Part shown: piece by piece, positions 40,703 to 50,660 of the stretch | How the letters are laid out: each line of letters opens with the position of its first letter | Numbering within the stretch: the stretch's first letter is position 1 | NCBI GenBank assembly: GCA_032622095.1 | Contig: CP136067.1 | Location: 130,215,990 to 130,279,989, forward strand | Reading direction: 5' to 3' | Source of the DNA: Siphonodentalium dalli | Lineage: Eukaryota; Mollusca; Scaphopoda; Gadilida; Siphonodentaliidae | Length of the DNA stretch: 64,000 bases | Notes under the pieces: model-generated | Told to the model about the DNA's origin: nothing | Database searches by the model: none | What the model saw: the letters and a program-made list of their open reading frames with translations, nothing else | Made by a program: the position numbers and the translations under genes

Positions 40703-41008
40703 AGGTGACGTAAATAACGTCATACGTAATTAGCTCGATCGGCAAAGAATATTGAGTCCACAGAAGATAGGATGCAGTTGATTTCGGATGAATTACGGAC
40801 AGTCACTGTTTTTGGGAGTAAATATACATGTACGTGGATGAACTACTGACATTACTGTGAAATCGCTGCAAGTTCTTCACAAAGTTCACAAGAATAAAAT
40901 TGCTGGAATTATTGTTAATTTAATACAACACACAATGGTATATCCTTCTTAATATATTCATCCTGTGAAACAATTATTACATTGTTGCTAATTAATTAAA
41001 TACTTATC
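40703..41008. other. Noncoding spacer
   Basis: AT-rich sequence containing CAAGGTGACG and AACGTCATACG. No coding or repeat structure was recognised. Confidence 0.4.
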
Positions 41009-41128
41009 AATTGGTTGTTTCCACATTGACCGAGTTATGAGGCCTCGGTCTGTCGTATTAGCCTTCGGCCTTCGGCCAATACGATAGACCTCGGCCTCAT
41101 AACTCGGCCAATATGGAAACAACCAATT
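41009..41128. mobile_element. 120-bp palindromic element
   Basis: The two 60-bp halves are reverse complements with only a few mismatches. The arms start at AATTGGTTGTTTCCA and include CCGAGTTATGAGGCC and TCGTATT; the centre is CTTCGGCCTTCGG. It would fold as one continuous hairpin. It is MITE-like, with no certain target duplication. Confidence 0.75.
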
Positions 41129-41232
41129 AATAACATATAATATATATTTGCTGTAACTATCGTCAGCGCCTGTAACGAAAGGGTTAATGATTCACATAGA
41201 AAGTCAGTCGTCTTGCATAGAGTTCCTCATAT

Positions 41233-41447
41233 ACAGTAATGCTCTAATTAATCGACCCATATACCACAGCAGAATTATGGGTAACTTTTCAGGATTTAGT
41301 CGGAAATATGGCTTGTTGCCATTCATCGGAAAGCTCTCCCCGAGAGCTTTCCGATGAATGGCAACAAGCCATATTTCCGACTAAATCCTGAAAAGTTACC
41401 CATAATTATGATGTGGTTAAGGGGTCGATTATTTAGAGCATTACTGT
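41233..41447. mobile_element. 215-bp near-perfect palindrome beside a coding exon
   Basis: The left arm runs from ACAGTAATGCTCT (41233) to AAGCTCTC (41338). The right arm runs from GAGAGCTT (41342) to AGAGCATTACTGT (41447), with a CCC centre. The long stretch around GGCAACAAGCC and ACTAAATCCTGAAAAG matches perfectly on both sides. One stretch near 41270 (CCATATACCACAGCAG against ATGATGTGGTTAAGGG) is imperfect. It ends 11 bp before the splice acceptor of the immunoglobulin-like exon. Confidence 0.85.
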
Positions 41448-41458
41448 ACTTGTTTCAG

Positions 41459-41583
41459 TTCCAACTGTCGTCAAGATTAAGCATGAAGAGCAGGTTACTG
41501 GGGTCGGACACGATGCGACACATCACTGTGTCGTTTCTGGGAATCCCAAACCATCTGTTTACTGGAGCAAATATGACAAACAG
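41459..41583 (+). CDS. Internal exon of an immunoglobulin-like (I-set) domain protein
   Basis: This is the only convincing protein-coding sequence in the window. After a splice-acceptor-like CTTGTTTCAG, two bases complete a split codon and 41 codons follow without a stop. The exon ends at CAG with a strong donor, GTAAGG. The peptide contains EEQVTGVGHDATHHCVV and then SGNPKPSVYWSKYDKQ. This is the B to C strand region of an I-set immunoglobulin domain: G-x-D-A-T-x-x-C holds the first disulfide cysteine, GNPKP the B-C turn, and the invariant core Trp lies 11 residues after the intervening stretch. The second cysteine (a D-x-G-x-Y-x-C motif) must be in a later exon, which I could not find. Family members are usually cell-surface adhesion or signalling proteins; which one this is cannot be told. 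Start phase 1, end phase 0. Confidence 0.75.
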
Positions 41584-42283
41584 GTAAGGCTATATTTTCA
41601 GTCCATTCAATAAATTGAGAGACATCATCCACTCAGGAATGTGGCTAAAGAGTCTCCTTTTCGAGGGGCATTCACCAGGAATTTATCAGGTTTTAGTCCA
41701 ATGATTGTCTGAACAAGACTGGTGTTACATGTGGGTTATTTGTTGTGAATACAAACTATCGACAGAGAAACGGAGCCACTGCGATTCTAGATACCAATAC
41801 TATGAGCCGATCGGTAGGGAACCGGAACCTTCACCATAATTGATTTGTAGCTTGTTTTCTCCCAAAATGCAGATTATAGTTACAATTCGTTGTTAGAATT
41901 CACTTGTGGATATCATAGGCGACATTTCAAATTTATGACGGATCTCTGTCAGTATAAGTTTCAGAAAATACTGTGACATGAAAATTTTTCCTCACAACTG
42001 ACAAATACCGAATAATGTCCCACGAAACATTTGGAATTCTGACGATAAACTGACCTGATTCTGTGACAAACCTTACATGTGCGTTCATCGTCGCTACATT
42101 TGGAATTATGCGAGGAAACAAGTTGCAGATATATATAAATTAGAGTGTGATGATATGAAAAAAAGATAACGGTAGATAACGTAAATAAAATTCTGTAGAG
42201 AACCAAATCACCAGGAGTAATCCCACACAGTGGATAAATTGTACGACCACGAATAGCTAATCGTAGTCGTTACTATATCGGCG
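41584..42283 (+). other. Probable intron downstream of the immunoglobulin-like exon
   Basis: It begins with GTAAGG. No second exon with a Y-x-C motif is visible. The sequence is AT-rich and unremarkable up to the satellite island. Confidence 0.5.
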
Positions 42284-42654
42284 AGGTGTCAAACCTCCCT
42301 AATACGTCGATAAATACTCGAATGATTAATATATGGACTTTCTGTATCAACACTCCAACCACACTGTCGCCACGTCTCCGTGTCAAACTCCCTAACATGT
42401 CGTTCAATACTCGAATGCTTAATATATGGACTTCGTGGATCAACACCCAAACCCCCTGTCGCCACGTCTCCGTGTCAAACTCCCTAACATGTCGTTCAAT
42501 ACTCGAATGATTAATATATGGACTTCGTGGATCAACACCCAAACCCCCTGTCGCCACGTCTCCGTTTCAAACTCCCTAACATGTCGTTCAATACTCGAAT
42601 GATTCATATATGGACTTCGTGGATCAACACACCAATCCCATGTCGCCACGTCTC
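42284..42654 (+). repeat. Diverged 93-bp satellite island (4 monomers)
   Basis: Four monomers in the same orientation as the main array, with private changes such as AATACGTCGATAAA, TCGTTCAATACTCG, CTTCGTGGATCAAC and CACCCAAACCCCC. The last monomer breaks at CACGTCTCT and passes directly into the 39-bp minisatellite (CTCTTTAACG), with CTCT shared at the junction. Confidence 0.95.
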
Positions 42655-44724
42655 TTTAACGTTGTTATACCATAAATATACAGATGAACGCTCTTTAATG
42701 TTGTTATACCATAATATACAGATGAACGCTCCTTAACGTTGTTATACCATAAATATACAGATGAACGCTCTTTAATGCTGTTATACCAGAAATTTACAGA
42801 TAAACGCTCTTTAATGTTGTTATACCATAAATATACAGATGAACGCTCTTAAATGCTGTTATACCATAAATATACAGATGAACGCTCTTAAATGCTGTTA
42901 TACCATAAATATACAGATGCACGCTCTTTAATGTTGTTATACCATACATATACAGATGAACGCTCTTTAACGTTGTTATACCATAAATATACAGATGAAC
43001 ACTCTTTAATGTTGTTATACCAGAAATTTACAGATAAACGCTCTTTACTATTGTTATACCATAAATATACAGATGAACGCTCTTTAACGTTGTTATACCA
43101 TAAATATACAGATGAACGCTCTTTAACGTTGTTATAACATAAATATACAGATGAACGCTCTTTAATGTTGTTATACCAGAAATTTACAGATAAACGCTCT
43201 TTAATGTTGTTATACCATAAATATACAGATGAACGCTCTTAAATGCTGTTATACCATAAATATACAGATGAACGCTCTTAAATGCTGTTATACCATAAAT
43301 ATACAGATGCACGCTCTTAAATGTTGTTATACCATAAATATACAGATGAACGCTCTTAAATGTTGTTATACCATAAATATACAGATGAACGCTCTTTAAC
43401 GTTGTTATACCATAAATATACAGATGAACGCTCTTTAACGTTGTTATACCATAAATATACAGATGAACGCTCTTTAATGTTGTTATACCATAAATTTACA
43501 GATAAACGCTCTTTAATGTTGTTATACCAGAAATGTACAGATAAACGCTCTTTAATGTCGTTATACCATAAATATACAGATGAACGCTCTTTAACGTTGT
43601 TATACCATAAATATACAGATGAACGCTCTTTAACGTTGTTATACCATAAATATACAGATGAACGCTCTTTAATGTTGTTATACCAGAAATTTACAGATAA
43701 ACGCTCTTTAATGTTGTTATACCATAAATATACAGATGAACGCTCTTAAATGCTGTTATACCATAAATATACAGATGAACGCTCTTAAATGTTGTTATAC
43801 CATAAATATACAGATGAACGCTCTTAAATGTTGTTATACCATAAATATACAGATGAACGCTCTTTAACGTTGTTATACCATAAATATACAGATGAACGCT
43901 CTTTAATGTTGTTATACCATAAATATACAGATGAACGCTCCTTAACGTTGTTATACCATAAATATACAGATGAACGCTCTTTACTGTTGTTATACCAGAA
44001 ATTTACAGATAAACGCTCTTTAATGTTGTTATACAAGAAATTTACAGGTGCACGCTCTTTAACGTTGTTATACCAGGAATATTCTGACCAACGCTCTTTA
44101 ACGTTGTTATACCAGCAATATACAGATGGACGCTCTTTAATGTTGTTATACCATAAATATACAGATGAACGCTCTTAAATGTTGTTATACCATAAATATA
44201 CAGATGGACGCTCTTAAATGTTGTTATACCATAAATATACAGATGAACGCTCTTAAATGCTGTTATACCATAAATATACAGATGGGCGCTCTGTAATGCT
44301 GTTATACCATAAATATACAGATGAACGCTCTTTAACGTTGTTATACCAGGAACATTCTGATCAACACCTTTATTGTTGTTATACCGGGATTATACAGATG
44401 CACTCTCTTTAATGCTGTTATACCGGGAATATACATATGAACGTTCTTTAATGTTGTTATACCAGAACTATACAGATGAACGCTCTTTAATGTTGTTTTA
44501 CCAGAAATATACAGATGAACGCTCTTTAATGTTGTTATACCAGAAATATACAGATGAACGCTCTTTAATGTTGTTTTACCAAATATATACAGATGCACGC
44601 TATTTAACGTTGTTATACCAGCAATATACAGATGGACGCACTTTAACGTTGTTATACCAGGAATATTCTGATCAACGCTCTTTAATTTTGTTTTACCAAG
44701 CATATACTGATGACCGCTCTTTAA
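42652..44724 (+). repeat. 39-bp minisatellite, block 3 (~53 copies)
   Basis: The longest block. Most units read TTATACCATAAATATACAG followed by ATGAACGCTCTTTAACG. A sub-class has CCAGAAATTTACAGATAAACG, and another has CTCTTAAATG, which introduces stops in one frame. Variant classes recur in ordered groups, so it has its own higher-order structure. The final units match the end of block 2. Confidence 0.95.
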
Positions 44725-44895
44725 TGAATCATGCGGAAGCAAAATGGGACTTGTTCTTTCGGAACCGATAGGTTTTATGGCGCGGCATATACAGTGCACA
44801 CTGATTAGTAGTTCGTGTATTTACCGACCTATTTTGATCTTCGGAATGTGACAAAATTCAGGCCCCTTTAAATACATATATACAATGAAGCTGTG
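44725..44895 (+). repeat. Shared 3' flank of 39-bp array, copy 2
   Basis: Nearly identical to 40031-40200 at a 4694-bp offset. It diverges after CAATGAAGCTGTG. Differences include GTTCGTGTATT against GTTCGTTTATT and AAAATTCAGG against AACATACAGG. Confidence 0.85.
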
Positions 44896-45734
44896 ATACT
44901 GAGACATAACAAATACTACAAAATAAAATTCAGGTAGTATATAACAACTAAGATACTCACGTCCATCCCAGTGTCGCTCTCTGGAATCGTTTATTATCTG
45001 AGAGAATCAGAACAAACACGTACAGGTGTAATTAAGTGGCATATATTTGTGTCTAAATGCCCCGTTTGCGTCCGTTTATGGTGATAAATTATACTTTGAA
45101 TTTGAACTCAATCCAATCAGACGCCGTTTTACTTGACAGACAATGCCGATTTAAGACGGCCATTGTTAATATAATCCTGGATCCACTGATTGTGAATGGA
45201 TTCATTCTAAGTGACTGGGTGGTGACCAATTAGTGCTGGCCCAGAAAGGATGTGCATCCGTTCCGCTTGGAGTACTCCATCTATGAATCTGTATTCAATG
45301 TGCATGTTTCTGTACTCAGTGTCAATAGCATAATTTAGTAAAGACGCATCGAAAGTGCCGGTTTATCGATTGCAACAGGATTTAATTCCTTAGAGAGGTT
45401 TTGAAAACTCATGAACATGGATCATGTTGGGTTAACTGTGGTCAAAATGTTCAACAGTTGGCTCCTTATCAACATACGGTACCTACAGTATGCTACAGTA
45501 AAGGAAAATTTGTTAAGAAATATTAGCCATCAGTACAGGCTAATATTGCATGCTAATCTGAAGCTCTGGCATGCCAAAATAGCTTCACTGCAACCAAACA
45601 AGTAACGTAGCGGAAGGGTGATAACTCTATTTGCAACGTATTTTGACGAAATAACAGTGATTTGTCTGACAGAATTTACAACACCACAAGTAATGAACTT
45701 AGGTCTACAATAAGTCAAATTATACATTACTAGC
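44896..45734. other. Noncoding spacer
   Basis: No coding exon, repeat or RNA gene is recognised. Short frames, for example 45411-45605 plus, show no domain-like pattern. Confidence 0.4.
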
Positions 45735-46200
45735 CGATGAGCCCGACGTTGTCCGGGCTATTCAAAAATAAATTTTCAAGTCGATAGCTCTACCCAGCCC
45801 GACGTTGTCCGGGCTATTCAAACACCAAATTTCAAGTCGATAGCTGTACCCGTTTCCTAGATCTGGTCTGCGCATGCGCGAAGCTGGCGTCGCACGGACT
45901 CGGCGACCCGATAAAATTCGTATCCGGGGCAAGATACATTCACATAGCAAATTTCAAGTCGATAGCTCCACCCGTTTCCGAGATCTCGTCTGGGCATGCG
46001 CGAAGCTGGTGTCGCACGGACTCGGCGACCCGATAAAATTCGTATCCGGGGCAAGATACATTCACATAGCAAATTTCAAGTCGATAGCTCCACCCGTTTC
46101 CGAGATCTCGTCTGCGCATGCGCGAAGCGGGCGCCGCACGGGCTCGCCAATACGACAACGTTCACCGCCTGGTCAAACTACACACACGTACCAAGTTTCG
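45735..46200 (+). repeat. 122-bp and 61-bp tandem repeats, probable retroposon 3' region
   Basis: The block AGCCCGACGTTGTCCGGGCT occurs twice at about 61-bp spacing. Then a 122-bp unit with CAAGTCGATAGC, CATGCGCGAAGC and GGCGACCCGATAAAATTCG occurs about 2.7 times; GGCGACCCGATAAAATTCG starts near 45902 and 46024. The block leads into a GACA microsatellite, a layout seen at the 3' ends of some non-LTR retroposons and SINEs. Class is not certain. Confidence 0.65.
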
Positions 46201-46234
46201 TCCCGATCGGTCGAGAATCGTAGATTTGTATTAA

Positions 46235-46235
46235 T

Positions 46236-46271
<36 letters not shown>

Positions 46272-46286
46272 AACATACAGACAGAG
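46235..46286 (+). repeat. (GACA)n microsatellite
   Basis: Eight GACA units, then imperfect AACA, TACA and GACA units, directly after ATTTGTATTAAT. Confidence 0.95.
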
Positions 46287-46308
46287 GTCTTCAAAATATA
46301 TATGAGAT

Positions 46309-46540
46309 TGTATAATACCATTTTTAATATCCATCCGTATGTTTATGATTTGAATTTGAATTTGAATTTGAAAAAAGTAAAAAAAAGAATTACGTCGTGA
46401 CGTCACGGAGTCCCGATAACACTTAGAAAGGCATATTGGACTCGATTCGAGTCCAATATGACTTTCGGTTGTCCAATATGACCTTTTCCGGATTATCATG
46501 TGACGGCCTTTGCCCAGTCATAAATAGTTTTAGCTGAGGG
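46309..46540 (+). repeat. Module related to 46991-47400 (GTCCAATATGAC family)
   Basis: Ordered similarities include CATCCGTATGTTTAT, GTGACGTCACGGAGTCCCGATAA, GAGTCCAATATGAC and GGATTATCATGTGACGG. These match CATCTGTATGTTTAT, GTGACGTCACAAAGTCCCGATAA, GAGTCCAATATGAC and GGATTATCACGTGGCGG further downstream. It is a shorter, diverged direct copy. It also holds a GAATTT run at 46347-46370 and TGACGTCA at 46398-46405. Confidence 0.7.
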
Positions 46541-46837
46541 ATAGATACTAATATATATTCTTGGATAACAAATAATAATTCAGAGTATAGGTGACAACAG
46601 TCAAAATCTGAGGAAATTATATACTAATCAAGAGTAATTTAAGAATTGTCAAGTTCTGGCGAGATCGAAACGATGCGACGGGATGTGAGGGTAACGGAGC
46701 TGTACAGGTAGATACGGGTGGCGAAACGACAACAGGCCGCGGTACCCGTGATCGCCGTTTTCAGCTCACAACTCACTATGGTTTGTCTAGTCCTTATTTA
46801 CAATTGATTGTAAAATGAATATTAGTGGAATCATTAT
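46541..46837. other. Noncoding spacer
   Basis: Contains a GC-richer patch around 46660-46770 but no recognised coding or repeat structure. Confidence 0.4.
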
Positions 46838-46877
46838 TATACAATATTGTGTACATTCTGTGTTTTTCTTGTACGAG

Positions 46878-46953
46878 TCCAGGTTGGGGTGAAAAGTCAT
46901 ATTGGACGAGTCACGCAGTGTCGAGTCCAATATGACTTTTCACCACAACCTGG
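46878..46953. repeat. Hairpin in left arm
   Basis: CCAGGTTGGGGTGAAAAGTC and its near reverse complement GACTTTTCACCACAACCTGG flank GAGTCCAATATGAC-type sequence. The right arm has the same hairpin at about 55122-55197. Confidence 0.75.
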
Positions 46954-47269
46954 ACGAATACAAGAAAAACTCATACTGTACACAACATTGTATAATGACA
47001 TTTTTTATTATCCATCTGTATGTTTATCCAAATTTTGTAAATAAAACTTTTGTGGTTATTTTTGGTATTTGTCGGCACTTAATTCTCTATAAAAGCCTGA
47101 ATTTTGATCATCAGAAAGCATGATTTGGAACAGTAAACACGGAAGTGAAAAAAATGTGGAAGTGAAACGTCTGCTAATTCCAGCAGTGTTGCGCACATCA
47201 CAATTTCACCGATTCATTTCGCAATAGAGTTAATTCGTGACGTCACAAAGTCCCGATAAAAAAAGTCAT

Positions 47270-47341
47270 ATTGCACACTAGGGAGTCCAATATGACATTC
47301 GAGAGTCCAATATGACATTCGAGAGTCCAATATGACTTTTT
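47270..47341 (+). repeat. Triple GAGTCCAATATGAC repeat
   Basis: Three GAGTCCAATATGAC copies spaced by about 23 bp, after an AGTCATATTGCAC in the opposite sense, lie between GTCCCGATAA and ATCGGATTATC. The right arm has a shorter version at 54752-54800. Confidence 0.8.
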
Positions 47342-48516
47342 ATCGGATTATCACGTGGCGGATTTTGCCCAATCAGAAATAGTGTTATTTAAGGGAAGGA
47401 TAATAATGCCACATACTGACATTGGCTGGGTCGTTAACATTCCATCATGTGCTGAGTGACCAGAATGTCACCCGAGCGCCTGTCTGTAGGCCCAAGGTGA
47501 CATTTCGGTCAAGATCAGTGACAAATCGCCGTGTTAGTGAAACTGCTAGCTTTGGTTGTATTAGTGTCAAGTTTCCAAGCTTCAACATAATCAGCGAATG
47601 CTGGAAATATGCGATACATATTTGCCACTGAATCTGATAGAATGTAATCTTGGGGAAATAATCCATTATTTAGGATCAGTGTTGAAAAAAAAAAGACAAA
47701 CGAACGAACGTATAGATGGGCATAATCTCGTCTACATAAGCTTTAATATATTATTTAACTGTTTGATCAGTAAACGTCCGAGACGTGGCCTTTTCAGCTT
47801 TGCTATGGAAAGTGCTATAAATTTCGCGAATAGTTATTAGCGCACATTGAGTCGAGTTTAGTTTTGGAAAAAAAAACCCTTCTCGGAGCATTTACATAGT
47901 TTCCCCGAGATCTGATATTTCAGACTCCCGTGATTGTTTGATTTTTCTATCCATGACTTTCTATTAATTCCCGGTGGTGTCTTTCAAAATGTCTTGATAT
48001 AATCGGGGGGGGGGGGGTGGGGATGTGGGACAAAAATGTCAGGCACGTAGGCTGATTTTTACCCTTCGTCCAAATTGTTTTCCGTTTTCGGCAGTTTTTT
48101 CCCGACAAGTTTTGGACACCCACCCCCTTTTAACACTAAAACAGAGATTTGAGGGGGGGATTCACTGTATACAGCTGTATATGCATTGTTGTGCATACTA
48201 TTTGTCATGGATGTTAACATTGACATGTAAATAGGAACGAGTCATTTTGGGGTCATTCGGCCAAAAAAAACATGGCTGCCAGCGGCCATCTTGGATTTCA
48301 AAAATCAATCCATTAGCATGGGCTACAGGCTATACTGTTTGTCTGGTCATCATGAAATTTTAATTTATGTTAATATTGACATTCTAAGGTGTTTTAAGCC
48401 AAACTTATTGCAAAAACAGTCAAAAAGTCTTGCAGGAAAAAAAATTTAGTTGCGGGAAAAATTGTTTGTTGGTCCCATCGATAACCCACCCACCACGGCA
48501 AACGTGCCTGGAAAAA

Positions 48517-48630
48517 TAATCACATGCATGTATCACATGTATCAGCCATTATGCAAAAGTTTATGTTTTTTATTTTTCAAATCGTATGATTCCGTTGCAC
48601 GAGCTGCTCAAAATGCTCAAACTGTAATTT
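48517..48630. other. Inner boundary of the left arm, noncoding
   Basis: Similarity to the other arm fades here. No other structure is visible before the 53-bp minisatellite. Confidence 0.3.
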
Positions 48631-49882
48631 TGTACTTCAGGAGATAAGTTCCCAGTGGTATGCGCGATATAAGTAGGGTTTTTTTGTACCTCAGGAGATA
48701 AGTTCCCAGTGGTATGAACGATATAAGTAGGGGTTTTTTGTACTTCATTAGATAAGTTCCCAGTGGTATGAACGATATAAGTAGGGTTTTTTGTACTTCA
48801 GGAGATAAGTTCCCAGTGGTATGAACGATATAAGTAGGTTTTTTTTGTACTTCATTAGATAAGTTCCCAGTGGTATGAGCGATATAAGTAGAGGTTAAGT
48901 TCCCAGTGGTATGAACGATATAAGTAGGTTTTTTTGTACTTCAGAAGATAAGTTCCCAGTGGTATGAGCGATATAAGTAGAGGTTAAGTTTCCAGTAGTA
49001 TGAGCGATATAAGTAGGTTTTTTGTACTTCAGGAGATAAGTTCCCAGTTGTATGAACGATATAAGTAGGTTTGTTTGTACTTCATTAGATAAGTTCCCAG
49101 TGGTATGAACGATATAAGTAGGTTTTTTTGTACTTCAGGAGATAAGTTCCCAGTGGTATGAGCGATATAAGTAGGTTTTTTTGTAGTTCATTAGATAAGT
49201 TCCCAGTGGTATGAGCGATATAAGTATGTTTTTTTTGTACTTTAGGAGATAAGTTCCCAGTGGTATGAGCGATATAAGTAGGGTTTTTTGTACTTCAGGA
49301 GATAAGTTCCCAGTGGTATGAGCGATATAAGTAGGGTTTTTTGTACTTCAGGAGATAAGTTCCCAGTGGTATGCGCGATATAAGTAGGGTTTTTTTGTAC
49401 CTCAGGAGATAAGTTCCCAGTGGTATGAACGATATAAGTAGGGTTTTTTGTACTTCATTAGATAAGTTCCCAGTGGTATGAACGATATAAGTAGGGTTTT
49501 TTGTACTTCAGGAGATAAGTTCCCAGTGGTATGAGCGATATAAGTAGGGTTTTTTTGTACTTCAGGAGATAAGTTCCCAGTGGTATGCGCGATATAATTA
49601 GGGTTTTTTTGTACCTCAGGAGATAAGTTCCCAGTGGTATGAGCGATATAAGTAGAGGTTAAGTTCCCAGTGGTATGAGCGATATAAGTAGGGTGTTTTG
49701 TACTTCAGGAGATAAGTTCCCAGTGGTATGAGCGATATAAGTAGAGGTTAAGTTCCCAGTGGTATGAGCGATATACGTAGAGGTTAAGTTCCCAACTTCC
49801 CAGTGGTATGAGCGATATAAGTAGGGTTTTTATACGTCAGGAGATAAGTTCCCAGTGGTATGAACGATATAAGTAGGATTTG
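48631..49882 (+). repeat. 53-bp minisatellite (~25 copies)
   Basis: The unit contains GAGATAAGTTCCCAGTGG, TATGA(A/G)CGATATAAGTAG and a T run followed by GTACTTCAG. Most spacings are 52-55 bp because the T run varies. Five intervals are only 35-36 bp and lack the T-run/GTAC segment, instead reading AAGTAGAGGTTAAGTTCCC, so two unit lengths are mixed. Confidence 0.95.
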
Positions 49883-50085
49883 TTTTCGCGGTTTCGGACA
49901 CATATTAGTGACAGTCGGGTGCTGGGTGTCAAAATATTGAGAGTAAAAATAGTTTTGCTTGCAGGTTTTAGGGTGATGGGTCCCCAAAAAATGCCATACG
50001 CAAACAACCAGCATACATTCGTGCAATTTAAAAAAAAACAGTCTAAAAACCTTAAAGTTGTACTGTTGAACTGATACTATTATGT
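49883..50085. other. Noncoding spacer
   Basis: Nothing recognised. Confidence 0.3.
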
Positions 50086-50181
50086 CTTGAGGTGTATACG
50101 ACTAGACCCCTTGAGGTGTATACGCCTAGACCCCTTGAGGTGTATACGACTAGACCCCTTGAGGTGTATACGACTAGACCC
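50086..50181 (+). repeat. 24-bp tandem repeat (4 copies)
   Basis: The unit TTGAGGTGTATACGACTAGA plus CCCC starts at 50087, 50111, 50135 and 50159. Only one internal A-to-C change (TACGCCTAG) is visible. Confidence 0.9.
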
Positions 50182-50356
50182 CTTGCTACAATTTAGAAGT
50201 TATCGTACAAACTCCGAATGATCTAAAACATTTTCGACACAACGGACACGTTTGACAATCGGTAGCTATAATAACGACCCAAGTTTAAAGTTTTCCAGTT
50301 TTACAATATAAATCCCCCCAGTGTTTCCACTGAAGTCAGCAGTCAATCATATACTG
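50182..50356. other. Noncoding spacer
   Basis: Nothing recognised between the two minisatellites. Confidence 0.3.
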
Positions 50357-50573
50357 CGAACATATCGGACCCAGTGTAATAAGCGAACATATCGGACCCA
50401 GTGTAATAAGCGAACATATCGGACCCAGTGTAATAAGCGAACATATCGGACCCAGTGTAATAAGCGAACATATCGGACCCAGTGTAATAAGCGAACATAT
50501 CGGACCCAGTGTAATAAGCGAACATATCGGACCCAGTGTAATAAGCTGAACATATCGGACCCAGTGTAATAAG
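50357..50573 (+). repeat. 27-bp tandem repeat (8 copies)
   Basis: CGAACATATCGGACCCAGTG followed by TAATAAG is repeated eight times with almost no change. The last copy begins TGAACA after an added base. The period is a multiple of three, so both strands stay open (NKRTYRTQC on the plus strand). Confidence 0.95.
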
Positions 50574-50660
50574 CTGAAAAGGCCAGTACAACAACATCTA
50601 TAATGAATGTCGATAGGTAAATTATTATTTCAATCGTATAACCCTTTACCCAACAGAACG

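Larger units (their letters stand above)
46838..48516 (+). repeat. Left arm of an ~8.4-kb inverted repeat
   Basis: It begins near ATACAATATTGTGTAC and runs to near CACGGCAAACGTGCCTGG. The reverse complement of nearly all of it is found at 51071-55234. Matching landmarks, in order, are GAAAAGTCATATTGGACGAG, TGACATTTCGGTCAAGATC, CCATGACTTTCTA, TTTCAAAATGTCTTGATATA and TTTTGGGGTCATTCGGCC. The first part is itself a hairpin (46878-46953). It includes a G run at 48006-48020. No open frame is convincing; two 69-73-codon frames occur identically in both arms merely because the DNA does. Confidence 0.85.

Noticed and set aside
38518-44724. Hammerhead ribozyme in the 39-bp repeat
   Set aside because: CTGATGA appears in only a few diverged units, and no GAAA core with pairing stems accompanies it.
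47422-47631. 69-codon frame also found at 54460-54669 as evidence of conservation
   Set aside because: The two are the arms of one inverted repeat, so identity comes from duplication, not selection on protein.
50357-50573. Coding 9-residue repeat (NKRTYRTQC)
   Set aside because: 27-bp period gives open frames on both strands; it is isolated in noncoding sequence.
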